From the NCBI RefSeq assembly GCF_900112305.1, contig NZ_FOKT01000007.1:1-64000 (forward strand): a stretch of DNA of 64,000 nt. The letters are read 5' to 3'. The stretch is from Microbulbifer thermotolerans. Lineage in GTDB: Bacteria > Pseudomonadota > Gammaproteobacteria > Pseudomonadales > Cellvibrionaceae. Shown piece by piece: positions 33,413-41,000 of this stretch. Positions within the stretch are counted from its first letter, which is position 1. The number at the start of each line of letters is the position of its first letter. Below the pieces are notes generated by a model. The model did no database searches, was not told the DNA's origin, and saw nothing but the letters and a program-made list of their open reading frames with translations. The position numbers were made by a program, and so were the translations under genes.

Positions 33413-34867
33413 TTACTGCACTATCTTGATCCACTCGCCGGGCTTGGGCTCGCCGCGCGGGTAGTAGCCGTTCAGCAGCCGCAGCTGCTCTTCTGCGTAT
33501 TCGCCGATTTCCATATGCCTTGCCAGTGAAGAAAAGGTGGTTTTTTCATTGGCTTTCACGTAGCGAACCCGCTTGATATCCGGCTGGATAAGATCGCTTT
33601 TGCGCAGGGGCCGGAAGCTGCGGATACTGGTGAGAAAGAGGTTGTCATATTCGTTGAAGGTTTCTGCGTCGCGAGCGGAAGCGTCGTTGATTTTTCCCTC
33701 CAGAATGTACTGGCGGCTGCCGTAGTAGATCACCGCGACTCTGTCCGGACTATCGCTGTCAGCATCGGGCAGCCTGCCGGTGTGGCCCACCAATTGGTAT
33801 TGGTGCAATTTTTCATCCTGTTCCAAATCGCGGACATCATAGGTCTCGCGCAATGCCATATCCGCGGGCTGGTTGTTTTGCCGTTGCGCCACCCTGATGG
33901 TGATGGTGGCCTTGTTATCCGGTGCTGTGCCGACGATGGCGGAGCGCTGGTTTTCCACTTTCCAGCCTTTGGGAAACAGCAGGGAAAATCCCAGGCGTTT
34001 GTGGTTATAGCGATTTTTGTCGGACTGCTGGACATTGTGCCCGTACACTAAGCCATCGGTTTTTTCCCGGTAGTAATCCGCTTTGATGATCTTGCGGTCT
34101 TCCGGCAGCTGGCCGGCCGCTTCCACCACCTCTTGCAGGCGGATATCGTTGCGCGGGTGGGTGGAAAAGACGCCGTGGTAGGTTTGCGGCTTCTTGCCTT
34201 CCAGCCGCGCGCGGCGGCGGGCGAATGTCTCCTGGTCCTTGAGCAGGCCGATTACATTGATCATCGCCTGGGGGTCGTAACCGGCGTTATACATGTACTG
34301 GGCGCCGAAGCGGTCCGCTTCCAGTTCCATTTCGCGCCCGTAGCCCTTGACCGCGGCGGTGCTCCACAAGTTAGTGACATCGCCTACTACGCCACTGCCG
34401 GTCACCAGTACCGAGAGTACCGAAGCGACTCCGGCTCCGGTCGCCGCGGTTTTCTGCCGCACCGCGTGGCGGGCGGTGATATGACCGATTTCATGGGCCA
34501 GCACCGCTGCCATTTCCGCCTCGGAGTGCAGGTAGGTGAGTAGGCCGCGGTTGATGTACACATAGCCTCCGGGCAGGGCGAAGGCGTTGATGTCCTGGCT
34601 GTCGATAATCGTAAAGTGATAGTTGAGATCCGGCCTGTCGCTGGCGGCGGCAATCTTCTGGCCCACGTGATTCACATAGGCGGTGAGCACCGGATCGTTG
34701 TAAATGGGAGTGCTGGCGATCAGCTTCGTGTGCATTTCGCGGCCGATTTCGATTTCCTTTTCCTCGGACATCAAAACCAGATCCGGGCGGTTGGTTGCCG
34801 GGTTGAAGGCACAGCCGGGGGCGGCTGCGATCAGAATGGCGATCAGAATGTTATTGAAGTAACGCAT
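33413..34867 (-). CDS. M48 family metalloprotease lipoprotein (BepA-like)
   Basis: The 484-residue protein has a lipoprotein signal (lipobox APGC) and a periplasmic M48 domain with AVLAHEIGHITARHAV, the zinc-binding HExxH, and the third ligand in EMELEADRFGAQYM. The C-terminal 200 residues form an extra part ending in a LysM-like segment (VKANEKTTFSSLARHM... PGEWIKIV). BepA-type proteases police outer-membrane protein assembly. As the last gene of the minus-strand envelope cluster it may process or clear parts of that machine. Its stop codon abuts a repeat. Confidence 0.9.
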   Translation of the reverse strand: MRYFNNILIAILIAAAPGCAFNPATNRPDLVLMSEEKEIEIGREMHTKLIASTPIYNDPVLTAYVNHVGQKIAAASDRPDLNYHFTIIDSQDINAFALPGGYVYINRGLLTYLHSEAEMAAVLAHEIGHITARHAVRQKTAATGAGVASVLSVLVTGSGVVGDVTNLWSTAAVKGYGREMELEADRFGAQYMYNAGYDPQAMINVIGLLKDQETFARRRARLEGKKPQTYHGVFSTHPRNDIRLQEVVEAAGQLPEDRKIIKADYYREKTDGLVYGHNVQQSDKNRYNHKRLGFSLLFPKGWKVENQRSAIVGTAPDNKATITIRVAQRQNNQPADMALRETYDVRDLEQDEKLHQYQLVGHTGRLPDADSDSPDRVAVIYYGSRQYILEGKINDASARDAETFNEYDNLFLTSIRSFRPLRKSDLIQPDIKRVRYVKANEKTTFSSLARHMEIGEYAEEQLRLLNGYYPRGEPKPGEWIKIVQ

Positions 34868-34897
34868 CCCGCTTCTCTCCCTTTTGAGGACATGTTG

Positions 34898-35557
34898 TCA
34901 GGATTTGCCGTTGGCGGGCAGCAGAAATTGTTGCAGCTGTGCCGCCATACCTTTGCAGGCGTTATTCTGTACCCGTGCAATCAGTGGAATCGGCACGACG
35001 ATGGCGGGCATATAGGACGTTCCTTTCGCGTCTGCACTGAGCTTGCCGGACAATTCCTGATCGCGGAAATCCCACACTGACGCCTCGTAGTCGGATTCCT
35101 TGTCCCAGGTGCCGAAGCCGAAACAGCCAGCGCCGCCGGTGCCGATGGAACAGCCGATGGAACCGGCACTGGCTGTGGTCTCGGTGGACCCGTCTATCCA
35201 CACAATGTATTTGACACCGTAGGCTTCCATGCGCTCACGCACGTTGGGAATTTCCAGCAGGCGGTCGAGAGAGCGCAGGTGCATGGGGGCCGTGCGCGGT
35301 TCGAACCAGGGGTACATGGCATCCAGAAAATGTTTCTCTGGTATCACCTTCACTCCCCGTGCGGGATCGTGCAGCTCCCGGCCGACACAGTCGATGAGGT
35401 CGGGTTCTGTTTCGTATTCGCTCGAATGGCGGCGCCCGAGGATCACGACGGTGTCCCCCGCTGCCAGTTCGCCGTCGCTGCGGCGGTATTCGTCGATGAC
35501 CACGGTGGTGCAGCCGCTGATCAGCGCCAGACTGAAGACAAACAATGATTTGAACAC
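34898..35557 (-). CDS. Lipoprotein of unknown function in the envelope cluster
   Basis: The 219-residue lipoprotein (MFKSLFVFSLALISGC, lipobox ISGC) has a soluble domain. Two features stand out: VVILGRRHSSEYETEPDLID and a Gly/Cys-rich stretch SIGCSIGTGGAGCFGFGTWD with two Cys that may form a disulfide. Patterns such as KYIVWIDGST resemble beta-strand proteins that assess nucleotide or sugar ligands, but no family is recognised. It lies 30 bp before the M48 gene and 12 bp after the preceding gene, so it is translated as part of the operon. Confidence 0.75.
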   Translation of the reverse strand: MFKSLFVFSLALISGCTTVVIDEYRRSDGELAAGDTVVILGRRHSSEYETEPDLIDCVGRELHDPARGVKVIPEKHFLDAMYPWFEPRTAPMHLRSLDRLLEIPNVRERMEAYGVKYIVWIDGSTETTASAGSIGCSIGTGGAGCFGFGTWDKESDYEASVWDFRDQELSGKLSADAKGTSYMPAIVVPIPLIARVQNNACKGMAAQLQQFLLPANGKS

Positions 35558-35569
35558 AGCAACCTCCTG

Positions 35570-36241
35570 TTAATCCGCGGGCTGTTCTTCGGCGGATTCG
35601 TTTTGCTTCATCGACAGGGCGCGCCGCTTGTTGGCGAGCAGCGCCTGTAACTCCGGTACCTGTTCAAATCCCGTGAACAGGGTGGCGCCTGCGTCCCGCA
35701 GCGCCACGTTAATTGCCTGGGCCAGAGCGTCTTCCTGGGACTTCAGAAAGGCGGTGGGTGTTTTTCCGTAGGCGGTAATCACCCAATTTGCCACCGACTC
35801 ACCTTGCGGGTTATAGGCGTGCATGTCGTATTTGATCCACACCTCGAAGATATTCACACGGGTTTCCCGAGGCATGGTGAATTGCAGCTCTCGCACTTCC
35901 GGTACGATGACCAGTTCGACGTCCTCTGGCAGATTCTGTGGGTAGGAGGACAGGAGTATCGTTTCGGTAAACATGGAACCGAGCACCGTTTGAAACAGGT
36001 TTTTCTGTGCGCGCCCGGTGCTGATATTCCATTCCTCTCTGTCTTCGCTGTCTTCGTGGTGGGTGAAATTGCTGAACTCATCGCTCAGATAGATCCCCAC
36101 GGTTAGAGGGTGTTGCCGTCCTACCGGCTGGGGAAATTCCCCATCCACCTGTACCGTGTGTGAGCATGCCGTTGTCAGCAGTGCGGCCGACAACAGGAGA
36201 CACCTCGCTGCCCGGGAAAAAACGTTGCTGGAAAATTCCAT
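35570..36241 (-). CDS. Lipoprotein of unknown function in the envelope cluster
   Basis: The 223-residue lipoprotein has a signal with lipobox LTTAC. Its body reads HPLTVGIYLSDEFSNF, then ELVIVPEVRELQFTMPRET and IKYDMHAYNPQGESVANWVI, a pattern of long beta strands seen in small outer-membrane-associated lipoproteins. The tail is helical (ELQALLANKRRAL). Start at 36241 chosen because the lipoprotein signal then begins MEFSSNVFSRAARC. Function unknown; position between VWA genes and other lipoproteins suggests an outer-membrane partner of the machine. Confidence 0.75.
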   Translation of the reverse strand: MEFSSNVFSRAARCLLLSAALLTTACSHTVQVDGEFPQPVGRQHPLTVGIYLSDEFSNFTHHEDSEDREEWNISTGRAQKNLFQTVLGSMFTETILLSSYPQNLPEDVELVIVPEVRELQFTMPRETRVNIFEVWIKYDMHAYNPQGESVANWVITAYGKTPTAFLKSQEDALAQAINVALRDAGATLFTGFEQVPELQALLANKRRALSMKQNESAEEQPAD

Positions 36242-36281
36242 TTCTCCGTCCTCAATAACTGATAGACCTGGCAATAGCCAG

Positions 36282-37286
36282 TTATCGGAAATCGTTTAAC
36301 CCCACAAAAGTGCCGCCATTTCTATAGGTGAGTTCGCGCATCAACGCGGCGAACCGCAATCCCGTGGTCTGTAGATGAGGCGGGCGGGAAAACTGTATGG
36401 GAAATCCAATCGCGTGTATGCGCACATTGCGTTTGCCTTCTCCATGCTGGGCGTTGACTCTGTCCACTGCCAGCATGACGTTGCGGATGGATTTGCCGGT
36501 AAACTCGTCTCCCAGTACGTAGATACTGATTTTTTTGTCTGGGTCGTAGAAGCTGCGCACCGCCTTTTGAATGCCTTCCACTGGGCTGGAGTTACTGAAG
36601 GGGTTCCAGGAGCGCAGGCGCTTGAGAATGGCTTGGCGGCGCCCCGGTGTGTCGGGAATCCATTTGCCGCGATAGTTGGAGAACATATAGTCCCCCATAT
36701 CGTTCATTACCTGTATGCCTTTCACGTTGGGATAGATGTCGAGGGTGTTGACCATTTCCTCCATCATTCTGTCCCAGCCGTAGTTGAACATACTGCCGGA
36801 GGTGTCGATGATGAACAGGATGTATTCACTATCCACGGGAATACCGCCGATCACACTGTTTTTGCGCTGATGGTTTTCCCCCAAAAGGCGGCGCATTTCT
36901 TCGGTTAGTGTTTGCAGGGCCACTGTCAGCTCGCCTTTGAGTTTGCCCTGCTCGCTTTCCCCCTCCGTCTTGCGCGCGTAAAGGGCCTGCAGCGTCTCCA
37001 GCTCACCGCGCAGCTGGGCGATGCGTTTGCGTTCTATATCCAGCTGTTCGCGCTTGGCGTTGAGATCTCGATTGAGCACACTGGTTTCACCGCGGATTTC
37101 TGCCAGCTGGCGCTGCAGTTCCTTTACCTGCCCGTCGAGGTCCAGCTCGGCCTCCTCGAGCACTATCGGTTCCACCGTTTTGGCGATCATCAGCAACAGC
37201 ACTATGGCGCCAAAGCCACAGCAGATGACGTCGAGAAATGAAACGCTGAATTCTTCCTGACCTCTTTTGCGGCGGTTGCGTCTCAT
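36282..37286 (-). CDS. Membrane-anchored VWA domain protein, TolR-like anchor
   Basis: The 334-residue protein has one N-terminal helix, SFLDVICCGFGAIVLLLMI (16-34), with Asp19 at the start, as in the proton-relay helix of ExbD/TolR. A long coiled coil follows (about 45-135). The VWA domain from about 155 has a complete MIDAS motif, DTSGSM (161-166), for divalent-metal-dependent ligand binding. The periplasmic side should hold the coiled coil and VWA. It overlaps its upstream partner gene (37283) by four bases, so the two VWA proteins are translated together and may form a heteromer. Confidence 0.85.
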   Translation of the reverse strand: MRRNRRKRGQEEFSVSFLDVICCGFGAIVLLLMIAKTVEPIVLEEAELDLDGQVKELQRQLAEIRGETSVLNRDLNAKREQLDIERKRIAQLRGELETLQALYARKTEGESEQGKLKGELTVALQTLTEEMRRLLGENHQRKNSVIGGIPVDSEYILFIIDTSGSMFNYGWDRMMEEMVNTLDIYPNVKGIQVMNDMGDYMFSNYRGKWIPDTPGRRQAILKRLRSWNPFSNSSPVEGIQKAVRSFYDPDKKISIYVLGDEFTGKSIRNVMLAVDRVNAQHGEGKRNVRIHAIGFPIQFSRPPHLQTTGLRFAALMRELTYRNGGTFVGLNDFR

Positions 37287-38368
37287 GGCCAGTCCCTCGA
37301 AGGCGCAATAAAGGAGCCCTGGGTTTGTGCGGCCAGTTTCCAGAATTCACTGGCGGCAAAAGGGTCGCCTTCCATCGGTGCGAGAATGACGTTGATCGGC
37401 ACGTTTTTCGGTAGAACCTTGACTGCGCGCCGGAAGAGTTGGCGCCTGTCCTTTCCGGAAATCGTGCTGCTGCGGGGTGGCTTTATGCCTTGGGTAGGCA
37501 GGCCATCGGTAATCAGAATGATATTGTCCGGCAGCGGGTTCATAGCGTTGACGGCGTTGAATATCCGCTCCAGGCTGGTGCCGCCTTCGGGCACTAATTT
37601 ATCCAGTTCTTTGATGGCTCTGTCCAACTGGTCGCGGTCGTCCACATTCAACCAGCGGTCTTCCGTGCCGGGAATGGCGGCGCGGAAACCGGTATTAAAA
37701 GTGTAAATCTGGTACTGACTTTCGTGGGGAAACTGTGCGGTAAGCCAGGATACGGTGTCCAGGGCGCGGCGCCATTTTTCTGTCTGGCGCTTGACACGTG
37801 AGGACATATTGCGGGCGCGGATGACTTTGATAAGTTCGTCCCCCAGCATGCTGGCGGAGGAATCCAACAATATCAGTATGCGGTTGCCGCCCAAGCGCAG
37901 GCCGGTGAGGTATTGCCGATCGCCGTCTCCTATGAACTTGCGTACATTATTGCCGAGCTGTTCGTTTTCCTCCTCGAGATTTTTCTTGGCCTCCTGGAGT
38001 TGTTTCAGTTTTTCCCGCAGCCGCTGGATATCCTCTTCGTCGTCGCTGCTGTCGATCTCGGCGATATTGCCTTTGACCGCTTCTATCTGCTCGAGAATGC
38101 GCCGTGCCAGTCCCTGGGTCTGGGCCAATTCATCGCTGACCACATCCAGTGCGTTACGGGCCAATACCAGGTGCTCGCGCCCGAAAGTCACTTCCTCCTG
38201 CAGCAGGTTGACCTCCGCTGCCAGATCCTCGTTTTGCGCCTCTATGTCGTGATCGGAACCGTGTTTGATGATCAGGAATATCAGTGCCACTGCGCCAAAG
38301 CCGCAGGACATAATGTCTAGGAACGACAGGCTGAATGTGGAGAACCGCCGGTTTTTTTTACGCGCCAT
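37283..38368 (-). CDS. Membrane-anchored VWA domain protein, TolR-like anchor (second copy)
   Basis: The 361-residue protein has the same plan as the 36282 gene: N-terminal helix SFLDIMSCGFGAVALIFLI (15-33) with Asp18, a coiled coil rich in Glu/Lys/Gln (about 42-142), and a VWA domain with MIDAS DSSASM (169-174). The two are clear paralogues in layout but differ greatly in sequence. Start at MARKKNRRFS (38368) is preferred over four codons upstream. It overlaps both neighbours (by 4 and 11 bases), the sign of a tightly coupled operon. Confidence 0.85.
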   Translation of the reverse strand: MARKKNRRFSTFSLSFLDIMSCGFGAVALIFLIIKHGSDHDIEAQNEDLAAEVNLLQEEVTFGREHLVLARNALDVVSDELAQTQGLARRILEQIEAVKGNIAEIDSSDDEEDIQRLREKLKQLQEAKKNLEEENEQLGNNVRKFIGDGDRQYLTGLRLGGNRILILLDSSASMLGDELIKVIRARNMSSRVKRQTEKWRRALDTVSWLTAQFPHESQYQIYTFNTGFRAAIPGTEDRWLNVDDRDQLDRAIKELDKLVPEGGTSLERIFNAVNAMNPLPDNIILITDGLPTQGIKPPRSSTISGKDRRQLFRRAVKVLPKNVPINVILAPMEGDPFAASEFWKLAAQTQGSFIAPSRDWP

Positions 38369-39662
38369 AATGCTCCACACTGATTGCGGTGATCACTTCA
38401 TCGTGATCCGGTACACCGATTCTGTCGCCCGCGCTCAGATTGACGGGCGCGGCGATCTCCTCGCCGTTCAGCATCAGCCGTGTGCCGGCATCCACCCGCA
38501 GGGCCAACCGGCCCGCGTGGTTGGTGACGGTGGCGGCGGGGTGGTCTGGCGGTGTGGGGGTGATGTTGAGTTTGTTCCCCTTGCTGTAGACAAACAGCGG
38601 TTGCCGCGCCGCCAGGGCGCGGTGCCCGAATAAGAGGTGCGTCGCCGCGGTTTCGGCGGCAGTGTTGATCTGCACCGCCACCTCGGTGGCCGGCGCCGCG
38701 CTCAGCGCGTTGACCAGGCGCAGGGCGGGGGTTTCGCTGTAAATTTCCTCCCAGTGTTTGGTCACTGACAGAGCCACGCAATTGTGTGGCAGCAAGTGGA
38801 TGCGCCCGGTTAGTTGGGCTCCGCCGGGAATTTCCCCCCAGCGGTGTGAGACAAAGACGATGCTGTTTTCTTCAGCGAGGTTTTCAGTCATGGCGCGCAC
38901 CCGGGACAATATGGGGGCGCAGGCGTCTTGTAATTGACGCAGGCTCACCTTGGCTGTGCGGTCGTCCAGTTCCGCCATTACCTCGCCCTGGCGCATGGCC
39001 CGGCTTACCCATTGAGGCATTAGATCGTAGAGCTGTTGTTCCACCTCGGCGGAATGCAGCGGGTCGAAGCGGCACTGCATAATGAAGGCATCGGTGAAAA
39101 CCCGGGCCCAGGCGTCCTGGAAATTTTGCAGGCCGGAATCGCCGATCGCCTCGGCGATGTCCAGTTCCGCCTGCTCATGTACGGCAATGCGGCTGACCAG
39201 TGTCTGGTGGCGCTGTAGTTCCACGTGCAGATGCACGCCACGGGGCGCCACTGCGCTGATGCAGGCAGTGGCCGCGTCCACCAGGCCCACGGCGTTGACC
39301 GGGCTTTCGTTGACGATGCCGAGAAGCAGCGCCAGTTGCTCGCGGGTGAAATTGCCAGGCACCGCGAGTACTACTTCTTGCGGTAAATCACAATGTTCGG
39401 CGATGTCCTGCAGGTGGCAGTAGGCTAGGTCCGCATGGTGACGACAGCGGGCGTTGTCGGATTTCAGAGATTCCAGGCTCAGGCGGCGCCAGAACTGATT
39501 GTTGACCTGGGTGGGATGGCTGCGCGCGCGCATGAGCGCGGCGGTTCCCACCAGTATTTGTTGGTTGTCGATCACCGCTACACCGGGGCTGTCGAGGACT
39601 TCGTCGGTACCGCTGAATACGCGCAGACCACAGTCGTTGATTTCCAGTACGCCTTGGGTCAT
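38358..39662 (-). CDS. Hsp70/actin-fold (ASKHA)-like protein
   Basis: The 434-residue protein begins GVLEINDCGLRVFSG, a phosphate-1-like motif, and continues with LAVPGNFTREQLALLLGIV and NAVGLVDAATACISA. These correspond to the DnaK pattern VPAYFNDAQRQ...INEPTAAAL. The last 80 residues (FVYSKGNKLNITPTPPDHPA, then LMLNGEEIAAPVNLSAGDRI) look beta-rich and could be FHA-like, but that is weak. No signal peptide or membrane helix is seen, so it is cytoplasmic. Placed directly between the channel and VWA genes, it may load or regulate the inner face of the complex. Confidence 0.65.
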   Translation of the reverse strand: MTQGVLEINDCGLRVFSGTDEVLDSPGVAVIDNQQILVGTAALMRARSHPTQVNNQFWRRLSLESLKSDNARCRHHADLAYCHLQDIAEHCDLPQEVVLAVPGNFTREQLALLLGIVNESPVNAVGLVDAATACISAVAPRGVHLHVELQRHQTLVSRIAVHEQAELDIAEAIGDSGLQNFQDAWARVFTDAFIMQCRFDPLHSAEVEQQLYDLMPQWVSRAMRQGEVMAELDDRTAKVSLRQLQDACAPILSRVRAMTENLAEENSIVFVSHRWGEIPGGAQLTGRIHLLPHNCVALSVTKHWEEIYSETPALRLVNALSAAPATEVAVQINTAAETAATHLLFGHRALAARQPLFVYSKGNKLNITPTPPDHPAATVTNHAGRLALRVDAGTRLMLNGEEIAAPVNLSAGDRIGVPDHDEVITAISVEHYGA

Positions 39663-39705
39663 AGGGTGGTTTCCTTTCCTTTGGGGCGCAGTGGCGCCCT
39701 GATAG

Positions 39706-40500
39706 TCAACTCACTTTTAAGAACCTGAGGAGGTTGTTGTCGCAGTAGTTTTGCGTGTCCAACACCAGCCGCTCCTGCATCAGCTGCAGCTGATGCGTGA
39801 AGAACATGATGATGATGCTGATCACTAGTGCGACGAAGGTGGAATTAAAGGCAACGCCGAGACTGACGGTGACGCCAGCGATATCGCCCTCCACCGCGCG
39901 ATGGGCCTGGGACAGGGCCTCGCCGATACCGCGCACCGTGCCGATAAATCCGATGGAGGGAATGGCCCAGGTGATGTAGCGGACCATCGCCAGTTCGCTG
40001 TCCAGCCGGTCCGCTTCCGTGTCGCAGACCTCCTTGATGGAGTTGGACACGGCGGCGACATTTTTCGTGGAGCCGAATCGTTGCAGCGCGGTCAGCAGCG
40101 CCCGGGGCAGCAGGAAGCTCCGCTCTTCCTCTGGCAGCGCTTGAATCGGCCGGGACAGGTCTCGGGTGTCTTCCGGGAGAATGGGGGTGCCCTCGCTGAC
40201 ATTGAGCAGCGCTTTGTCCAGCAGTTGTCGCTCGCGTATGCTGCGCTGGGCTTTCAGCCCCATGATCGCCAGTGCCCAGAGCATCAATACGAAACAGGCC
40301 TCTTGCTCGTAGTCGCGCATGACGATGTAAAGGGAGCGCTGCTGCACGTAGGTTTCACCGGCGGCTTCGCGGGCCAGCTGTTCCTCGATAAGGGCATCCG
40401 CATTGGGGCGGATAATGGCCACGTAGATGGCGTGCACCAGTATGATTGCGCCCAGAAGGGCAAACAGCTGGAAAACAAAATCGGATGATTTGAATTTCAT
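39706..40500 (-). CDS. MotA/TolQ/ExbB family proton channel-like protein
   Basis: The 264-residue inner-membrane protein has a first helix at about 11-30 and a second near 68-84. The channel pair follows: WAIPSIGFIGTVRGIGEAL (178-196, with Pro181 and the family GTVxGI pattern) and VTVSLGVAFNSTFVALVISI from about 210. In MotA, ExbB and TolQ these helices surround the stator partner and carry protons. The VWA proteins encoded downstream have the matching Asp-bearing anchor helix, so together they could form a proton-driven stator with periplasmic VWA heads. Confidence 0.87.
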   Translation of the reverse strand: MKFKSSDFVFQLFALLGAIILVHAIYVAIIRPNADALIEEQLAREAAGETYVQQRSLYIVMRDYEQEACFVLMLWALAIMGLKAQRSIRERQLLDKALLNVSEGTPILPEDTRDLSRPIQALPEEERSFLLPRALLTALQRFGSTKNVAAVSNSIKEVCDTEADRLDSELAMVRYITWAIPSIGFIGTVRGIGEALSQAHRAVEGDIAGVTVSLGVAFNSTFVALVISIIIMFFTHQLQLMQERLVLDTQNYCDNNLLRFLKVS

Positions 40501-40621
40501 AGTGTTGCTCTGTGTGGCTGTGTCGCAGCCTGTCGGGGAAACGCTGGTTCATTTCCCCGGGCTTTGCTCCGGCTGCAAATGACAGTTGTTTCCAAGTGTG
40601 AAGTCATCGTTGTTGCCCCGA

Positions 40622-40713
40622 GGAATCTCTTTTTGGCGTGCGCGCGAGTGCAGTCGTTGAGTCCGTGTTACCAGGTATCTTTACCGCCAGGAAGCGCATG
40701 TATCAGAGCTTCC
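40622..40713. repeat. Short member of the MITE-like repeat family (92 bp)
   Basis: It runs from GGAATCTCTTTTTGGCG to the inverted end TATCAGAGCTTCC, with the module CTTTACCGCCAGGAAGCG at 40679-40696. Its right end touches the stop codon (TAG at 40714) of the small minus-strand gene. It sits inside the envelope operon. Confidence 0.7.
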
Positions 40714-40923
40714 CTAGATATCCACGGGGTAGGAGACGGATAAGTCTTCCGAGATTTCCTCGGAGGCCTGGTAGTCGTCAGGGTCTGCCGTCTCTTCATT
40801 TTGTGCTTTCTGCGCCTGTGCGATTTCCAAGGTTTTTTCTTTCTCACTCTGATCGCTGTTTTCCTGAGCTGCCAGCGGTGCCGACAACAGGAGTAGGCCG
40901 ATCATCCATAGGGTTGTTTTCAC
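40714..40923 (-). CDS. Small secreted acidic protein
   Basis: The 69-residue protein starts with GTG, preceded by CTAGGAGATATAGC (GGAG about seven bases away). A signal peptide (KTTLWMIGLLLLSAPLAAQ) is followed by about 48 residues very rich in Glu, Asp, Gln and Ser. Unstructured in appearance and without a recognised domain, it could be a soluble periplasmic partner of the machine. Longer upstream in-frame codons cross a repeat and are unlikely. Confidence 0.6.
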   Translation of the reverse strand: MKTTLWMIGLLLLSAPLAAQENSDQSEKEKTLEIAQAQKAQNEETADPDDYQASEEISEDLSVSYPVDI

Positions 40924-40938
40924 GCTATATCTCCTAGA

Positions 40939-41000
40939 GTGCCTCTGATTTATCTGCTCGGGGCTTTTGTCGGTTCCGGGGCGCATTTATCCGGTCTTCC
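40939..41000. repeat. Degraded short repeat of the MITE-like family
   Basis: It starts GTGCCTCTGATTTATCTG and ends in a rough inverted copy (CGCATTTATCCGGTCTTCC), abutting the stop codon of the FGE-like gene. It is the weakest member of the family listed. Confidence 0.4.

Noticed and set aside
39706-40500. Zorya defence system (ZorA/ZorB) as explanation for the MotA-like gene
   Set aside because: ZorB carries a MotB/OmpA-like peptidoglycan-binding domain and the system has helicase or nuclease partners; here the partners have VWA domains and neighbours are lipoproteins and TPR/PEGA proteins.
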